From positions 372,001 to 436,000 of the forward strand of contig NZ_AGQV01000001.1 in the NCBI RefSeq assembly GCF_000234355.1: DNA of 64,000 nt, read 5' to 3'. Below the pieces are notes generated by a model. The model did not search any database and was not told the DNA's origin. It saw only the letters and a list, made by a program, of their open reading frames with translations. This document shows positions 20,978 through 30,083 of the stretch, piece after piece (positions within the stretch are counted from its first letter, which is position 1; the number at the start of each line of letters is the position of its first letter). Made by a program: the position numbers and the translations under genes. This DNA is from Gluconobacter morbifer G707 (GTDB lineage: Bacteria > Pseudomonadota > Alphaproteobacteria > Acetobacterales > Acetobacteraceae).

Positions 20978-21973
20978 GTGTTGCGTCCCCGTCGTTCGGA
21001 AAACCGGCGCTTTCGCCATGCGCTCTATGGGTCGGTTGCCGTTCATCTTGCCCTGATCGCTTATCTGATCGTGCAGATTCCGGCTGAGAAGCCGCCCGAA
21101 CCCCCTGAGCCGCCCACGGTTCAGATGGAGTTCGAACAGGCCGGTCCGCCGACCCATCCGGTCAAGGCGGACAAGCCTGCCCCGACGCCTGCGCCAGCTC
21201 CGGCCCGGGTCAAGACCGATGCGCCGCCCGCGCCGACGCCTCCCGTGAAGGCCCCGACGGAGGAACCTCCGCCACCGCCTCCACCGCCGCAGCCCATTCC
21301 CCCCGCGCCTGAGACGCCGCCGCAGAAACTGCCCCCGATGAAGCTGCCGCCCAAAATGACGGAGCCGACACCCGAGCCTGTGCCAGCCTCGCCGCCGAAG
21401 CCGTCGCCGCCGTCGAAATCCACGATGGTTGCGCCGCCGAGTCCACAGACGCAGAAGGCTGACAAGCTGCCCGATACGCCGAAGTTCTCGCATATCACGC
21501 AGCCCAATGCGGCCAAGAAGACCACGGCGGACAGTCATTCGCTGCTGGCAACGCTTGACAGTTTCCGTGCGGACCAGAAGCAGACGCATGCGCCCAAGGC
21601 CCGCGCCAACCCGCAGCAGGGTGGCGCGCCCAATGGTGGTGGCGTACCGAACGGGGACATCACCCGTGCGTTGACGGTGGGAGATCAGAAAGCCATCGGG
21701 GGTTCCGTGCGCCGCTGCTATACCGAGGATACGGAAGCGCGGAACTATGCGAGCTTCGTGGCGCATCTGGTCGTGACCGTCGATGCGACCGGAGAGGCGA
21801 GGATCGTGAAGTTTGCACCGGAGACAGCCGCGAAAATGGCGTCTGATCCGTCCTATCGCGTTCTAGCGGAACGCGCGCGGGATGCTGTGCTGAGTCCGAC
21901 CTGCGCCCATCTCCCCATTCCTTCAAACCTGCTGGGTAAAACGCATGAGCTGCGTTTTGTCTTCAGGCCGTAA
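20978..21973 (+). CDS. tolA: Tol-Pal system protein TolA
   Basis: 331 residues from GTG 20978 (a TTG directly follows as an alternative). One N-terminal membrane helix (FRHALYGSVAVHLALIAYLIV) is followed by a long Pro-rich spacer. It contains runs such as PPPPPPPPQPIPPAPETPPQ, unlike the Ala/Lys helical spacer of enterobacterial TolA. The C-terminal domain (RALTVGDQKAIGGSVRRCY, VVTVDATGEARIV, DAVLSPTCAHLPIP) is the TonB/TolA-like periplasmic domain with two Cys. TolA links the TolQR motor to TolB and Pal. Position between tolR and tolB fixes the identity. Confidence 0.92.
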   Translation: MLRPRRSENRRFRHALYGSVAVHLALIAYLIVQIPAEKPPEPPEPPTVQMEFEQAGPPTHPVKADKPAPTPAPAPARVKTDAPPAPTPPVKAPTEEPPPPPPPPQPIPPAPETPPQKLPPMKLPPKMTEPTPEPVPASPPKPSPPSKSTMVAPPSPQTQKADKLPDTPKFSHITQPNAAKKTTADSHSLLATLDSFRADQKQTHAPKARANPQQGGAPNGGGVPNGDITRALTVGDQKAIGGSVRRCYTEDTEARNYASFVAHLVVTVDATGEARIVKFAPETAAKMASDPSYRVLAERARDAVLSPTCAHLPIPSNLLGKTHELRFVFRP

Positions 21974-21989
21974 CCCTGTGAGGAACCTC

Positions 21990-23351
21990 ATGTCCTTTAT
22001 TTCCGATACCGAAGCCGAGGCCTTGGGCGCATTTCTGTCGCGCCGCGCCGTTCTGGGGGCTACGGCTGCCAGTGGGCTTCTGGCCACGCCGCTTGCCGCT
22101 TTTGCACAGGGCACCGCAGCTTCTGGTCCCGGTGAGGCGGAAATCACGGTCGATCAGGCCCGTCAGGCGCCGATCCCCATCGTTATCCCGAATTTTGGTG
22201 CCGGGCTCGGTGACCAAATTTCGGGTGTGATCACCTCCGATCTGGATGGGACGGGTCTGTTCAAGGTCATGAGCGGGGATGTGGCTCCCGATGGCACGCC
22301 CGATTTTGCCGGTCTGAAGGCCCGTGGAGCGCGCGCGGCCGTTGCGGGCCGGGCGCTGGGTTCAGGCAGTGTCCGTGTCGAGATGCGGCTTTGGGATGTG
22401 GTGGCCGGTCAGCAGCTTCAGGGGACGGCCTATACAGCCTCCAGCAGCAACTGGCGGCGGATCGCGCATATCATTGCGGATGTCATCTATGAGCGGATGC
22501 TGGGCGAGAAGGGATATTTCGATACCCGCATTGCCTATATCGCCCGGACGGGTCCTCGCCATCACCAGATTACCCGTCTGGCGCTGATGGACCAGGATGG
22601 CGCGAATGAGCGGATGCTGACGGGTGGGCAGTGGCTGACGCTGACGCCGCGTTTCAATCCGGTACGCGATCAGGTGGCATTCCTGTCCTATGCCAACAAC
22701 CGACCGCGGGTCTATCTGTTCGATCTGGCATCCGGTCGGCAGCAGGTTCTGGGGGAATTCAACGGCATTTCGTTTGCGCCGCGTTTCTCTCCGGATGGCA
22801 GCCGTGTTGTTCTGTCCGCGACACGGGGGAGTGGTTCAGATATCTACGTCGTGGATCTGGCCTCGGGTTCCAAGCGGCAGATTACCAGTTCCGGGGGCGC
22901 AATTGATACCAGCCCGTGTTTCAGCCCGGATGGCAGCCAGATCGTGTTCAACTCGGACCGTGGCGGCAGCCCCCAGCTTTATATCATGAGTGCGTCCGGT
23001 GGCGGGGCAAAGCGGATTTCCTATGGTTCCGGTCAGTATGGTTCGCCGGTCTGGTCGCCGCGCGGTGATCTGATCGCTTTCACCCGGATCGGAAGCGGTG
23101 GGTTCTCGCTGGGTGTGATGAACCCGGATGGTACGGGTGAGCGGATCCTGACGCAGGGCTTCACGGTGGAGGGCGCCAGCTTCTGTCCGAACGGACGTGT
23201 GCTGGCGTTCTGCCGCCAGAGCGCTTCGGGTGCAGGGGGAGCGGGATTTGCTTCCGGGATCGGGACAATCGACATCACGGGCTTCAACGAGCGCCCGATC
23301 CGGACATCCACCGGGGCATCGGACCCTGCATGGTCCCCGCGTAACGGTTGA
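21990..23351 (+). CDS. tolB: Tol-Pal system beta-propeller protein TolB
   Basis: 453 residues from the ATG at 21990, which has GAGGA five bases upstream; a frame extension to 21945 lacks support. The signal region reads LSRRAVLGATAASGLLATPLAAFAQ. It has a twin-arginine pattern (SRRAVLG) and so may direct Tat export, although TolB is normally a Sec substrate. The N-domain begins at EITVDQARQAPIPIVIPNF. The C-terminal propeller shows repeats with FSPDGSRVV, FSPDGSQIVFNSDRGG and WSPRGDLIAF. TolB binds Pal and outer-membrane proteins in the periplasm. Confidence 0.95.
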   Translation: MSFISDTEAEALGAFLSRRAVLGATAASGLLATPLAAFAQGTAASGPGEAEITVDQARQAPIPIVIPNFGAGLGDQISGVITSDLDGTGLFKVMSGDVAPDGTPDFAGLKARGARAAVAGRALGSGSVRVEMRLWDVVAGQQLQGTAYTASSSNWRRIAHIIADVIYERMLGEKGYFDTRIAYIARTGPRHHQITRLALMDQDGANERMLTGGQWLTLTPRFNPVRDQVAFLSYANNRPRVYLFDLASGRQQVLGEFNGISFAPRFSPDGSRVVLSATRGSGSDIYVVDLASGSKRQITSSGGAIDTSPCFSPDGSQIVFNSDRGGSPQLYIMSASGGGAKRISYGSGQYGSPVWSPRGDLIAFTRIGSGGFSLGVMNPDGTGERILTQGFTVEGASFCPNGRVLAFCRQSASGAGGAGFASGIGTIDITGFNERPIRTSTGASDPAWSPRNG

Positions 23352-23372
23352 TCGTTTTTTCTTTCTATCGTT

Positions 23373-23412
23373 CCGGACAGGCCAGTCGGAGTTGATCCGG
23401 CTGGCCTGTCTG
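23373..23412 (+). terminator. long stem-loop after tolB, possible terminator
   Basis: GACAGGCCAG (23376-23385) pairs perfectly with CTGGCCTGTC (23401-23410) and can be extended by G-U pairs; the loop (CGG/CCG) can also pair. It lies 22 bases after the tolB stop. There is no T-run after the stem, though a T-run precedes it, so it may be an mRNA 3' stabiliser rather than an intrinsic terminator. Confidence 0.45.
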
Positions 23413-23805
23413 CTGTCAGGGCGAGTTGCTGGCCGGGAAACAGGGGCGAGCGTGTCACGCTTGGCTGCTACGCAGGGATTGCATGGGCCTCATGCGACTG
23501 GTGAGTGTTCTGAAACAGGAATGGCTGAATTCTGCCATAGTGTCGTCCAAAAGTGTGACATTTATGTTGCGTATTCTGGTTTCGAATCAGAATCGAACCG
23601 ACAGGCCCTCTCAGACGTTAACAGGATGCTTGACCCCGGATTTGAGTCATGAGTATGGGCGCTTGTGGCCACGTTTTTTCAGACAGGGCGCAACGGATCG
23701 GCAACGATTCTCTGCTGCGGCCGGAATGAAAGGACATGGTCCGGGATAACGCGGCATTTTCCGCATTCCGGTTCCGACACGGGACCGTTCTCAGGATTGA
23801 GACAG
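23413..23805 (+). other. pal leader region, possible promoter
   Basis: About 390 bases without a convincing gene. A weak promoter pair, TTGACC (23630-23635) and TATGGG (23654-23659) with an 18-base spacer, could drive pal. The presence of a hairpin after tolB and this long leader suggests pal has its own transcript here. Short frames in this stretch show no ribosome site or recognisable sequence. Confidence 0.35.
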
Positions 23806-24285
23806 ATGAAGTTCAAGGTATTTGGTGCGCTCGGTCTGGCACTCGTTCTTGCAGCCTGCTCCAATGGCAACACCAACAAGGGCGACAGCTCGGGTACGGG
23901 TGCTGCAACGCAGGAAGCCGGTCCGACGCCGGGAAGCGAAGCAGATCTGGTCGCAAATGTTGGCGATCGTGTATTTTACGAGCTGAACCAGTCTCAGCTT
24001 TCTGAAGAAGCACGCGCAACGCTGGACAAGCAGGCCGCATGGCTTGCCAAGTATCCGCAGGTCAGCATCCAGCTGGCTGGCAACTGCGATGACCGTGGCA
24101 CGGAAGAGTACAATATTGCTCTTGGCCAGCGTCGTGCGAATGCGGCCCGCGACTATCTGGTCGCCAAGGGCGTGAGTGCTTCGCGCATCACCACCATTTC
24201 CTACGGCAAGGACCGTCCGACCGCTGATGGCGACGATGAGTCCTCCTGGGCGCAGAACCGTAACGCGATCACCTCGGTTCGCTGA
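23806..24285 (+). CDS. pal: peptidoglycan-associated lipoprotein Pal
   Basis: 159 residues from the ATG at 23806. A short lipoprotein signal ends in the lipobox LAAC (VFGALGLALVLAACSN), so the mature protein starts at a lipidated Cys. After a Gly/Ser/Thr linker comes the OmpA-like peptidoglycan-binding domain with VFYELNQSQLSEEA and the NCDDRGTEEYNIALGQRRANAA signature, whose Asp and Arg bind meso-diaminopimelate. Pal anchors the outer membrane to the wall and is a partner of TolB and TolA. AGGA lies nine bases before the start. Confidence 0.96.
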   Translation: MKFKVFGALGLALVLAACSNGNTNKGDSSGTGAATQEAGPTPGSEADLVANVGDRVFYELNQSQLSEEARATLDKQAAWLAKYPQVSIQLAGNCDDRGTEEYNIALGQRRANAARDYLVAKGVSASRITTISYGKDRPTADGDDESSWAQNRNAITSVR

Positions 24286-24321
24286 ACCCGGGTCTTTGTC
24301 GTCCGACGGACTGACAGTGTG

Positions 24322-24360
24322 AACGGTCGGGGGAGTTTATCCTCCGGCCGTTTTCTGTTT
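24322..24360 (+). terminator. rho-independent terminator after pal
   Basis: A 12-pair stem (5' arm 24322-24333, 3' arm 24341-24352, two G-U pairs, loop AGTTTAT) is followed by TTTTCTGTTTT. It is a strong terminator 36 bases after the pal stop. Confidence 0.85.
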
Positions 24361-24421
24361 TATGACTGCGTACGAGGCCGTGCTCGCCGGTGACTGCGAC
24401 GCTGTATCAGGAGATGTCCCT

Positions 24422-25300
24422 ATGGTGCCGTTCCGCTCTGTCCGCGTCGTTCTGCTTGGAACTGCGCTGTCTGCGTTTCTTCCTGTCATGCCGGTTCTGG
24501 CGCAGGACGCGGGAGATGGGCAGATTTCTTCGCGTGAAGCCATTGAGCTTCAGGATCAGATTGCGGCACTTCGCCAGCAACTGAACACCGTGCAGAACAA
24601 TGCGCCACTGGCGGCTCCCAGTGCGAAAGGTGGCGGATCATCATCTCAGGGTTCTGATGGGAATCTGACGGCGCAGCTTCTGGAACGCGTCTCCGCACTG
24701 GAAGAGCAGAATCGTCAGATGCGGGGGGAGCTTGACCAGTTGAACAATCAGGTCAAGGCCAATCAGGAAAACGTCTCCAAACAGATTTCGGACATGCAGT
24801 TCGCGGTTGGAGCAGGTGGCGCCGGGGCGTCTGCCGGTGCAGCGGCGGCTTCTACCGCCCGGCCTGCCGCAGCAGCAGAGAAGCCTGCGGAGAATGCGGC
24901 ATCTTCTCAGCCGAAGTCCGCTCTTGAGGCTATTAAACTCGGGAACGCGGCGCTTCGGAGCGGGCATTATGAAGATGCCGAGGGAGACGCACGGATTGCG
25001 GTCAAGACAGCCAAAAGCGTTCCTGGCCGGATGGACGCCCAGTTTCTTCTGGCGCAGTCCCTGGCAGGGCAGAAGCAGTATCGCCAGTCAGCCGTTGCAT
25101 ATTATGATGCCTATTCGAAATCTCCGAAATCTCTGAAAGCGCAGGACTCCCTGCTGGGTGTGGCGGCCTCCATGCTGGCGCTCGGAGACAAGGATGCCGC
25201 CTGTCAGGCGCTGGACAAGCTCAAGAGTGAGTTTCCGACGCCGGCTGCCCGCGTGAAAACGGCATCCGCAACGTTCCGGACACGCGCTGCCTGTCACTGA
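24422..25300 (+). CDS. cpoB: cell division coordinator CpoB (YbgF)
   Basis: 292 residues from the ATG at 24422 (CAGGAG eight bases upstream). A signal peptide (VVLLGTALSAFLPVMPVLAQ) is followed by a coiled-coil region (IELQDQIAALRQQLNTV, LLERVSALEEQNRQMRGELDQLNNQV), an Ala-rich linker, and TPR repeats at the C-terminus (ALEAIKLGNAALRSGHYEDAEGD, FLLAQSLAGQKQYRQSAVAYYDA). CpoB coordinates peptidoglycan synthesis with Tol-dependent outer-membrane constriction. The coiled coil plus TPR order and the tol-pal context identify it, although a terminator separates it from pal. Confidence 0.9.
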   Translation: MVPFRSVRVVLLGTALSAFLPVMPVLAQDAGDGQISSREAIELQDQIAALRQQLNTVQNNAPLAAPSAKGGGSSSQGSDGNLTAQLLERVSALEEQNRQMRGELDQLNNQVKANQENVSKQISDMQFAVGAGGAGASAGAAAASTARPAAAAEKPAENAASSQPKSALEAIKLGNAALRSGHYEDAEGDARIAVKTAKSVPGRMDAQFLLAQSLAGQKQYRQSAVAYYDAYSKSPKSLKAQDSLLGVAASMLALGDKDAACQALDKLKSEFPTPAARVKTASATFRTRAACH

Positions 25301-25314
25301 TCGCACCGTCCGGC

Positions 25315-26535
25315 ATGGCTGAACCGGTTGGAGAGGCAGAGTTTGCGAGTCTGATGGCGCCGCTGGGACCGTGGTTGCCGGATGTGGCTGAAGCGCCAGT
25401 GGGGCTCGCCGTTTCGGGAGGCGGGGACTCCATGGCGCTGGCCTGGCTGGCGCGGCGCTGGCGGCGGCATGTGGTGGCGTTTGTCGTGGATCATGCGCTG
25501 CGGGCCAGTTCGGCGGAGGAAGCGCGTCTGACGGTCGCGCGTCTGGAGGCGCTGGGGATCAGGGCGCGGCTTCTGACGCTGGATGCCTTTCCTGCCGGGC
25601 GGATGCAGGAGCGGGCCCGGGAGGCTCGGTTCGCGGCTCTGGAACAGGCCTGTGTCCAGGAGGGATGTCTGGATCTGCTGGTTGCCCATCATGCACATGA
25701 TCAGGATGAAACGGTGTGGATGCGTTGCGAAGGGGGAAGTACGCCTCTGGGCCTGATCGGCATGGCATCAGCGGCAATCCGGGGGCGCCTTCGGCTGGTG
25801 CGGCCGCTTCTTTCTCTTGCGCCTGAGCGTCTGCGTGCAACGCTGCGGGCCCATGATGTTTCCTGGATCGAGGACCCGTCCAATCTGAACCGGCGTTTCG
25901 AGCGCGTCCGCTGGCGTCAGGACCTGACGGAGCGGCAGCGCATCGATGGGCGCTCCCTTCGGGAAGAAGCGGTACGGTTTCGGCGGGAGCATGATGTTGT
26001 GCTGGCGAAACTGCTGGCGAATCATGCGCGCTGGCATCCGGCGGGGTGGATTTTTCTGAGCGAGGAAGGGATGGTGCCAAAGGCTCTGGCACCGCTGATC
26101 CGGCTTGTCGGAGGCGCGGTTTATCGCCCGGGGCGACAGCAGGTGGAGGCGCTCTGCCGCCGTGGCGTCGGGACACTGGGGGGCGTGACGGTGCGGGCCG
26201 GAGGGCGGTTTGGCCGAGGGGTCTGTCTGGTACGTGAAGAGCAGGCCGTGCAGGGCAGCATTCCGGCGGCAGTTGATGTCCTGTGGGACAGGCGGTGGCG
26301 GTTTATTGGCAAATCTGTCCCGACCGGAAGCAGGGTTTCTGCACTGGGAGACGGAGCTTCTGGTTTGGATGCGCGCGGGCTTGGACTGCCGATGGCGGCG
26401 TTGCGGGTTCTGCCGGCGCTGTGGCTTGGAACTGAGGTCGTGGGTTGGCCCGCTCTGGCGGGGCAGGGTGAAGAAACCCTTTTCTGCTGGGCAGGTGGCG
26501 TACCTGTGACTGGTGAAACGGGCGATGGATTGTAA
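25315..26535 (+). CDS. tilS: tRNA(Ile)-lysidine synthase
   Basis: 406 residues. TilS adds lysine to C34 of the CAU-anticodon isoleucine tRNA, changing its codon and amino-acid identity. The ATP-binding PP-loop is LAVSGGGDSMALAW near residue 33. Further family motifs are VVDHALRASSAEEA, LLVAHHAHDQDETVWMR, the RPLL segment and WIEDPSN. The C-terminal half is less conserved, as usual. The start at 25315 is 14 bases after cpoB. A hairpin terminator begins at the stop codon. Confidence 0.93.
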   Translation: MAEPVGEAEFASLMAPLGPWLPDVAEAPVGLAVSGGGDSMALAWLARRWRRHVVAFVVDHALRASSAEEARLTVARLEALGIRARLLTLDAFPAGRMQERAREARFAALEQACVQEGCLDLLVAHHAHDQDETVWMRCEGGSTPLGLIGMASAAIRGRLRLVRPLLSLAPERLRATLRAHDVSWIEDPSNLNRRFERVRWRQDLTERQRIDGRSLREEAVRFRREHDVVLAKLLANHARWHPAGWIFLSEEGMVPKALAPLIRLVGGAVYRPGRQQVEALCRRGVGTLGGVTVRAGGRFGRGVCLVREEQAVQGSIPAAVDVLWDRRWRFIGKSVPTGSRVSALGDGASGLDARGLGLPMAALRVLPALWLGTEVVGWPALAGQGEETLFCWAGGVPVTGETGDGL

Positions 26536-26557
26536 AAAACGCATGGAAATGCGTTTT
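26536..26557 (+). terminator. terminator after tilS
   Basis: A perfect 9-bp stem, AAAACGCAT (26536-26544) and ATGCGTTTT (26549-26557) around GGAA, directly abuts the TAA stop. The A- and T-rich arms make it usable in both directions, but the free T-run is short. Confidence 0.65.
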
Positions 26558-26694
26558 CATGGCATGAATGGGGTAGGAACGTGGGCGGGACCGCCTATGT
26601 TAGAAGTCAACACAGAATGTGACCGGTCGGCCTGTCGTGAGGGGAAAGCCCGCGCTGCATCTGACGGACAGTCTGAAGGACGACAGAGAACGAG

Positions 26695-28599
26695 ATGAAC
26701 AATTTAGGCCGTAATGTTGCGATCTGGGTGGTCATCATCATGGTCGGAATGGCAGTGTTGACCGCCTTCCAGCCCGGTGGCGGTCAACATGCAGCCCAGC
26801 AGATCGCCTACTCCGATTTCATCCATGATGTGGATCAGCATCAGGTCCGCTCTGTGACGATTCAGGAGCAGAACGTTTCCGGGACACTGACCAATGGCAC
26901 GTCCTTCGAGACCTATTCTCCGCTCGATCCGACGCTGCCGTCGCGCCTGACTTCGGCTGGAGTGGAAGTGACGGCCAAGCCGCAGGACAGTGGTGAAAGC
27001 CCGATCCTGCGGTATGTGGGTGCCTATCTTCCGGTTCTGTTGCTGGTCGGACTGTGCTTCATGGTCTTCCGCCAGATGCAGGCAGGTGGTGGCCGGGCCA
27101 TGGGCTTCGGCAAGTCGCGCGCGCGTCTGCTGACGGAAAAGACCGGGCGCGTCACGTTCGAAGATGTGGCGGGTATCGATGAGGCGAAATCCGAACTTCA
27201 GGAGATTGTGGAGTTCCTGCGTGATCCGCAGAAATTCACCCGTCTCGGCGGAAAGATTCCCAAGGGTGCGCTTCTGGTTGGTCCTCCGGGTACGGGTAAG
27301 ACGCTGCTGGCCCGCGCCATTGCGGGTGAGGCCAATGTTCCGTTCTTCACGATCTCCGGTTCGGACTTTGTGGAAATGTTCGTCGGTGTCGGCGCGTCCC
27401 GCGTGCGTGACATGTTTGAGCAGGGCAAGAAATCCGCGCCCTGCATCATTTTCATCGACGAAATCGACGCCGTGGGCCGCCATCGTGGTGCCGGTCTGGG
27501 AGGCGGAAACGATGAGCGCGAGCAGACCCTGAACCAGATGCTGGTCGAGATGGATGGCTTTGAAAGCAATGAGGGCGTGATCCTGATTGCGGCGACCAAC
27601 CGTCCCGATGTTCTGGATCCGGCCCTTTTGCGTCCCGGTCGTTTCGATCGTCAGGTCGTGGTGCCGAATCCGGATGTGTCCGGTCGTGAAAAGATCCTGC
27701 GTGTGCATATGCGCAAGGTTCCGTTGTCTTCCGACGTGGATCCGAAGGTAATTGCCCGTGGTACGCCCGGGTTCTCGGGTGCCGATCTTTCCAACCTCGT
27801 GAACGAGGCCGCTCTGATGGCCGCGCGTCAGGGGCGGCGGACAGTGGGCATGGCACAGTTCGAGGAGGCAAAGGACAAGGTCATGATGGGGGCGGAGCGT
27901 CGCTCCATGGTCATGACCGAAGACGAAAAGCGCTCGACCGCTTATCATGAATCCGGTCATGCCATCTGCGCCCTGTTCACGCCGGGCAGTGATCCGATCC
28001 ACAAGGCAACGATCGTGCCGCGTGGCCGGGCACTGGGTCTAGTGATGACGCTGCCGGAGAAGGATAATATCTCCTACAGCCGGAAATGGTGTCTGGCCCG
28101 TCTGGTCATCGCTATGGGTGGCCGTGTGGCGGAAGAAATCGTTTTCGGGCCGGATGAAGTCAGCGCCGGTGCTTCCGGTGACATCAAGAGCGCGACCGAT
28201 CTGGCGCGCCGGATGATTACCGAATGGGGCATGAGCAACAAGCTTGGCATGATTGCTTACGGGGATAACGGTCAGGAAGTGTTCCTTGGTCATTCCGTGA
28301 CCCAGAACAAGAACATTTCCGAAGATACGGCCCGCGAGATCGACAAGGAAGTGAAGGAACTGATCGATACGGCCTACAAGCAGGCTCATGATCTCCTGAC
28401 CGAGCATCTTGACGATCTGCACCGTCTGACCGCCGCCATGCTCGAATATGAGACTCTGACGGGTGAAGAAGTCGGCAAGGTCATTCGGGGCGAGGCCATC
28501 GAGCGCGCTTCGGATGATGAACAGATGCCAGACAACCGTCGGGCTTCCGTTCCTACCACGCGTCCCGGAGCATTTGATCCGGCTCCGCAGGCGGGTTAA
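26695..28599 (+). CDS. ftsH: ATP-dependent zinc metalloprotease FtsH
   Basis: 634 residues of the membrane-anchored AAA+ protease. The first helix is near residues 8-23 ([18 protein letters not shown]). A periplasmic domain follows, and the second helix is near 102-124 ([19 protein letters not shown]). The AAA module has Walker A GPPGTGKT near 198, Walker [12 protein letters not shown] near 252 and the second region of homology ending RPGRFDRQ. The zinc site is HESGH near 419. FtsH degrades misfolded membrane proteins and short-lived regulators. The leader (26558-26694) shows no clear promoter. Confidence 0.98.
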   Translation: MNNLGRNVAIWVVIIMVGMAVLTAFQPGGGQHAAQQIAYSDFIHDVDQHQVRSVTIQEQNVSGTLTNGTSFETYSPLDPTLPSRLTSAGVEVTAKPQDSGESPILRYVGAYLPVLLLVGLCFMVFRQMQAGGGRAMGFGKSRARLLTEKTGRVTFEDVAGIDEAKSELQEIVEFLRDPQKFTRLGGKIPKGALLVGPPGTGKTLLARAIAGEANVPFFTISGSDFVEMFVGVGASRVRDMFEQGKKSAPCIIFIDEIDAVGRHRGAGLGGGNDEREQTLNQMLVEMDGFESNEGVILIAATNRPDVLDPALLRPGRFDRQVVVPNPDVSGREKILRVHMRKVPLSSDVDPKVIARGTPGFSGADLSNLVNEAALMAARQGRRTVGMAQFEEAKDKVMMGAERRSMVMTEDEKRSTAYHESGHAICALFTPGSDPIHKATIVPRGRALGLVMTLPEKDNISYSRKWCLARLVIAMGGRVAEEIVFGPDEVSAGASGDIKSATDLARRMITEWGMSNKLGMIAYGDNGQEVFLGHSVTQNKNISEDTAREIDKEVKELIDTAYKQAHDLLTEHLDDLHRLTAAMLEYETLTGEEVGKVIRGEAIERASDDEQMPDNRRASVPTTRPGAFDPAPQAG

Positions 28600-28620
28600 T
28601 CAGGCATCCAATCGCACCGT

Positions 28621-28668
28621 GGGGCGCGTCATTGAGGGGTATTTTCTCCTCTGTGCCGCGCCTTTTTT
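28621..28668 (+). terminator. rho-independent terminator after ftsH
   Basis: GGCGCG (28623-28628) pairs with CGCGCC (28657-28662). An inner GAGG/CCTC stem is possible, and TTTTTT follows at 28663-28668. It lies about 25 bases after the ftsH stop. Confidence 0.78.
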
Positions 28669-28701
28669 ATTCGCTATTGAGACAGGCAGGATTTCACGAC
28701 G

Positions 28702-30060
28702 ATGGCCAGCAAAAGGGCTCTGTTCGGAACCGATGGGATCAGGGGCCAGGCCAATACCGCCCCCATGACAGTGGAGGTTGCCCAGCGGCTGGGACAGGCT
28801 GCCGGACTGTATTTCATGCGGAGCCCGAACCGGCGGCACAGTGTTGTGCTGGGCAAGGACACCCGTCTGTCCGGTTACATGATCGAATGTGCGCTGGTGG
28901 CTGGGTTCCTGTCGGCCGGGATGGATGTCATTCTTGTCGGACCACTACCGACACCGGCTATTGCCATGCTGACCCATTCCCTGCGGGCCGATCTGGGCGT
29001 TATGGTGTCTGCGTCGCATAATCCTTTTACCGATAACGGGATCAAACTGTTCGGGCCTGATGGGTTCAAGCTTTCTGATAGTGTGGAAGGGGAAATCGAG
29101 GCGCTGATGGGACAGGATCTGTCAGCCCGTCTGGCCTCACCTGCCGAAATTGGCCGTGCCTCACGTCTGACGGATGCCGCAGGGCGGTATATTGAAAATG
29201 CCAAGGCGTCCTTTCCGCGCGGACTGCGTCTGGACGGACTGAAGATCGTGATCGACTGCGCGAATGGTTCAGCCTATCGCGTTGCGCCGACCGCCTTGTG
29301 GGAACTGGGTGCCGAAGTCATCAAAATTGGCTGTTCGCCAGATGGATTGAACATCAACGACGGTGTCGGATCGATGCATCCTGAAACGCTATGCGCGGCA
29401 GTACGGGAACATGGAGCCGATTTCGGGATTGCACTGGACGGGGATGCGGATCGCGTTCTGATTTCGGATGAGAACGGTGAACTGGTCGATGGAGATCAGC
29501 TGATTGGACTGATCGCCAAATTCTGGAAACAGCATGGCCGTCTGCGCGGAAAGACTGTCGTAGCGACGGTCATGTCCAACATGGGGCTGGAAAAGGCTCT
29601 GGCGGAAGAGGGGCTTGAGCTCCAGCGGACAGGGGTCGGGGATCGCTACGTAGTGGAACGTATGCGCGAGATTGGTGCCAACCTTGGGGGTGAACAGTCG
29701 GGGCACATGGTGCTTTCCGACTATGCCACGACTGGGGATGGGCTTCTGGCTGCGTTGCAGGTACTGGCTGTTTCAGTGGAAACAAAGAGGCCGGCCAGCG
29801 AGATCTGCAAGGTTTTCAAATCCTATCCGCAACTCCTCAAGAATGTCCGGTATTCCGGGATCAACCCGATGAACAGCCCCGCGCTTCCTGCTGTGCGCTC
29901 CTGGGCCGAGGAACGTCTGGCCGGACGTGGTCGTCTGCTGCTCCGGGCCAGCGGCACCGAACCCCTGATTCGCGTCATGGTTGAGGCAGAGGATGAAGCA
30001 GTGGTCCATGAAATCGTGGACCATGTCTGTGAAGAGATCCGCAAGATCGCGGCGCAGTAA
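28702..30060 (+). CDS. glmM: phosphoglucosamine mutase
   Basis: 452 residues. GlmM converts glucosamine-6-phosphate to glucosamine-1-phosphate for UDP-GlcNAc and hence peptidoglycan and lipopolysaccharide. Marks in order: N-terminal [16 protein letters not shown], the active-site phosphoserine in [16 protein letters not shown] near residue 103, the metal-binding loop LDGDADRV near 245, the sugar loop GGEQSGH, and the phosphate loop [12 protein letters not shown]. ftsH next to glmM is a common bacterial order, but here a terminator stands between them. Confidence 0.97.
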   Translation: MASKRALFGTDGIRGQANTAPMTVEVAQRLGQAAGLYFMRSPNRRHSVVLGKDTRLSGYMIECALVAGFLSAGMDVILVGPLPTPAIAMLTHSLRADLGVMVSASHNPFTDNGIKLFGPDGFKLSDSVEGEIEALMGQDLSARLASPAEIGRASRLTDAAGRYIENAKASFPRGLRLDGLKIVIDCANGSAYRVAPTALWELGAEVIKIGCSPDGLNINDGVGSMHPETLCAAVREHGADFGIALDGDADRVLISDENGELVDGDQLIGLIAKFWKQHGRLRGKTVVATVMSNMGLEKALAEEGLELQRTGVGDRYVVERMREIGANLGGEQSGHMVLSDYATTGDGLLAALQVLAVSVETKRPASEICKVFKSYPQLLKNVRYSGINPMNSPALPAVRSWAEERLAGRGRLLLRASGTEPLIRVMVEAEDEAVVHEIVDHVCEEIRKIAAQ

Positions 30061-30061
30061 G

Positions 30062-30083
30062 GGCAGAAGAGCTTCTGCCTTTT
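30062..30083 (+). terminator. terminator between convergent glmM and ctrA
   Basis: GGCAGAA (30062-30068) and TTCTGCC (30073-30079) form a 7-bp stem with a GAGC loop followed by TTTT. It begins right after the glmM stop and touches the ctrA stop, so the convergent genes share it. Confidence 0.72.

Noticed and set aside
23578-23603. tRNA T-arm-like sequence (GGTTTCGAATCAG / ATCGAACC) in the pal leader
   Set aside because: No matching acceptor, D or anticodon stem can be found around it.
23426-23749. 107-codon plus-strand frame between tolB and pal
   Set aside because: No ribosome site, no recognisable sequence, and it overlaps the likely pal promoter.
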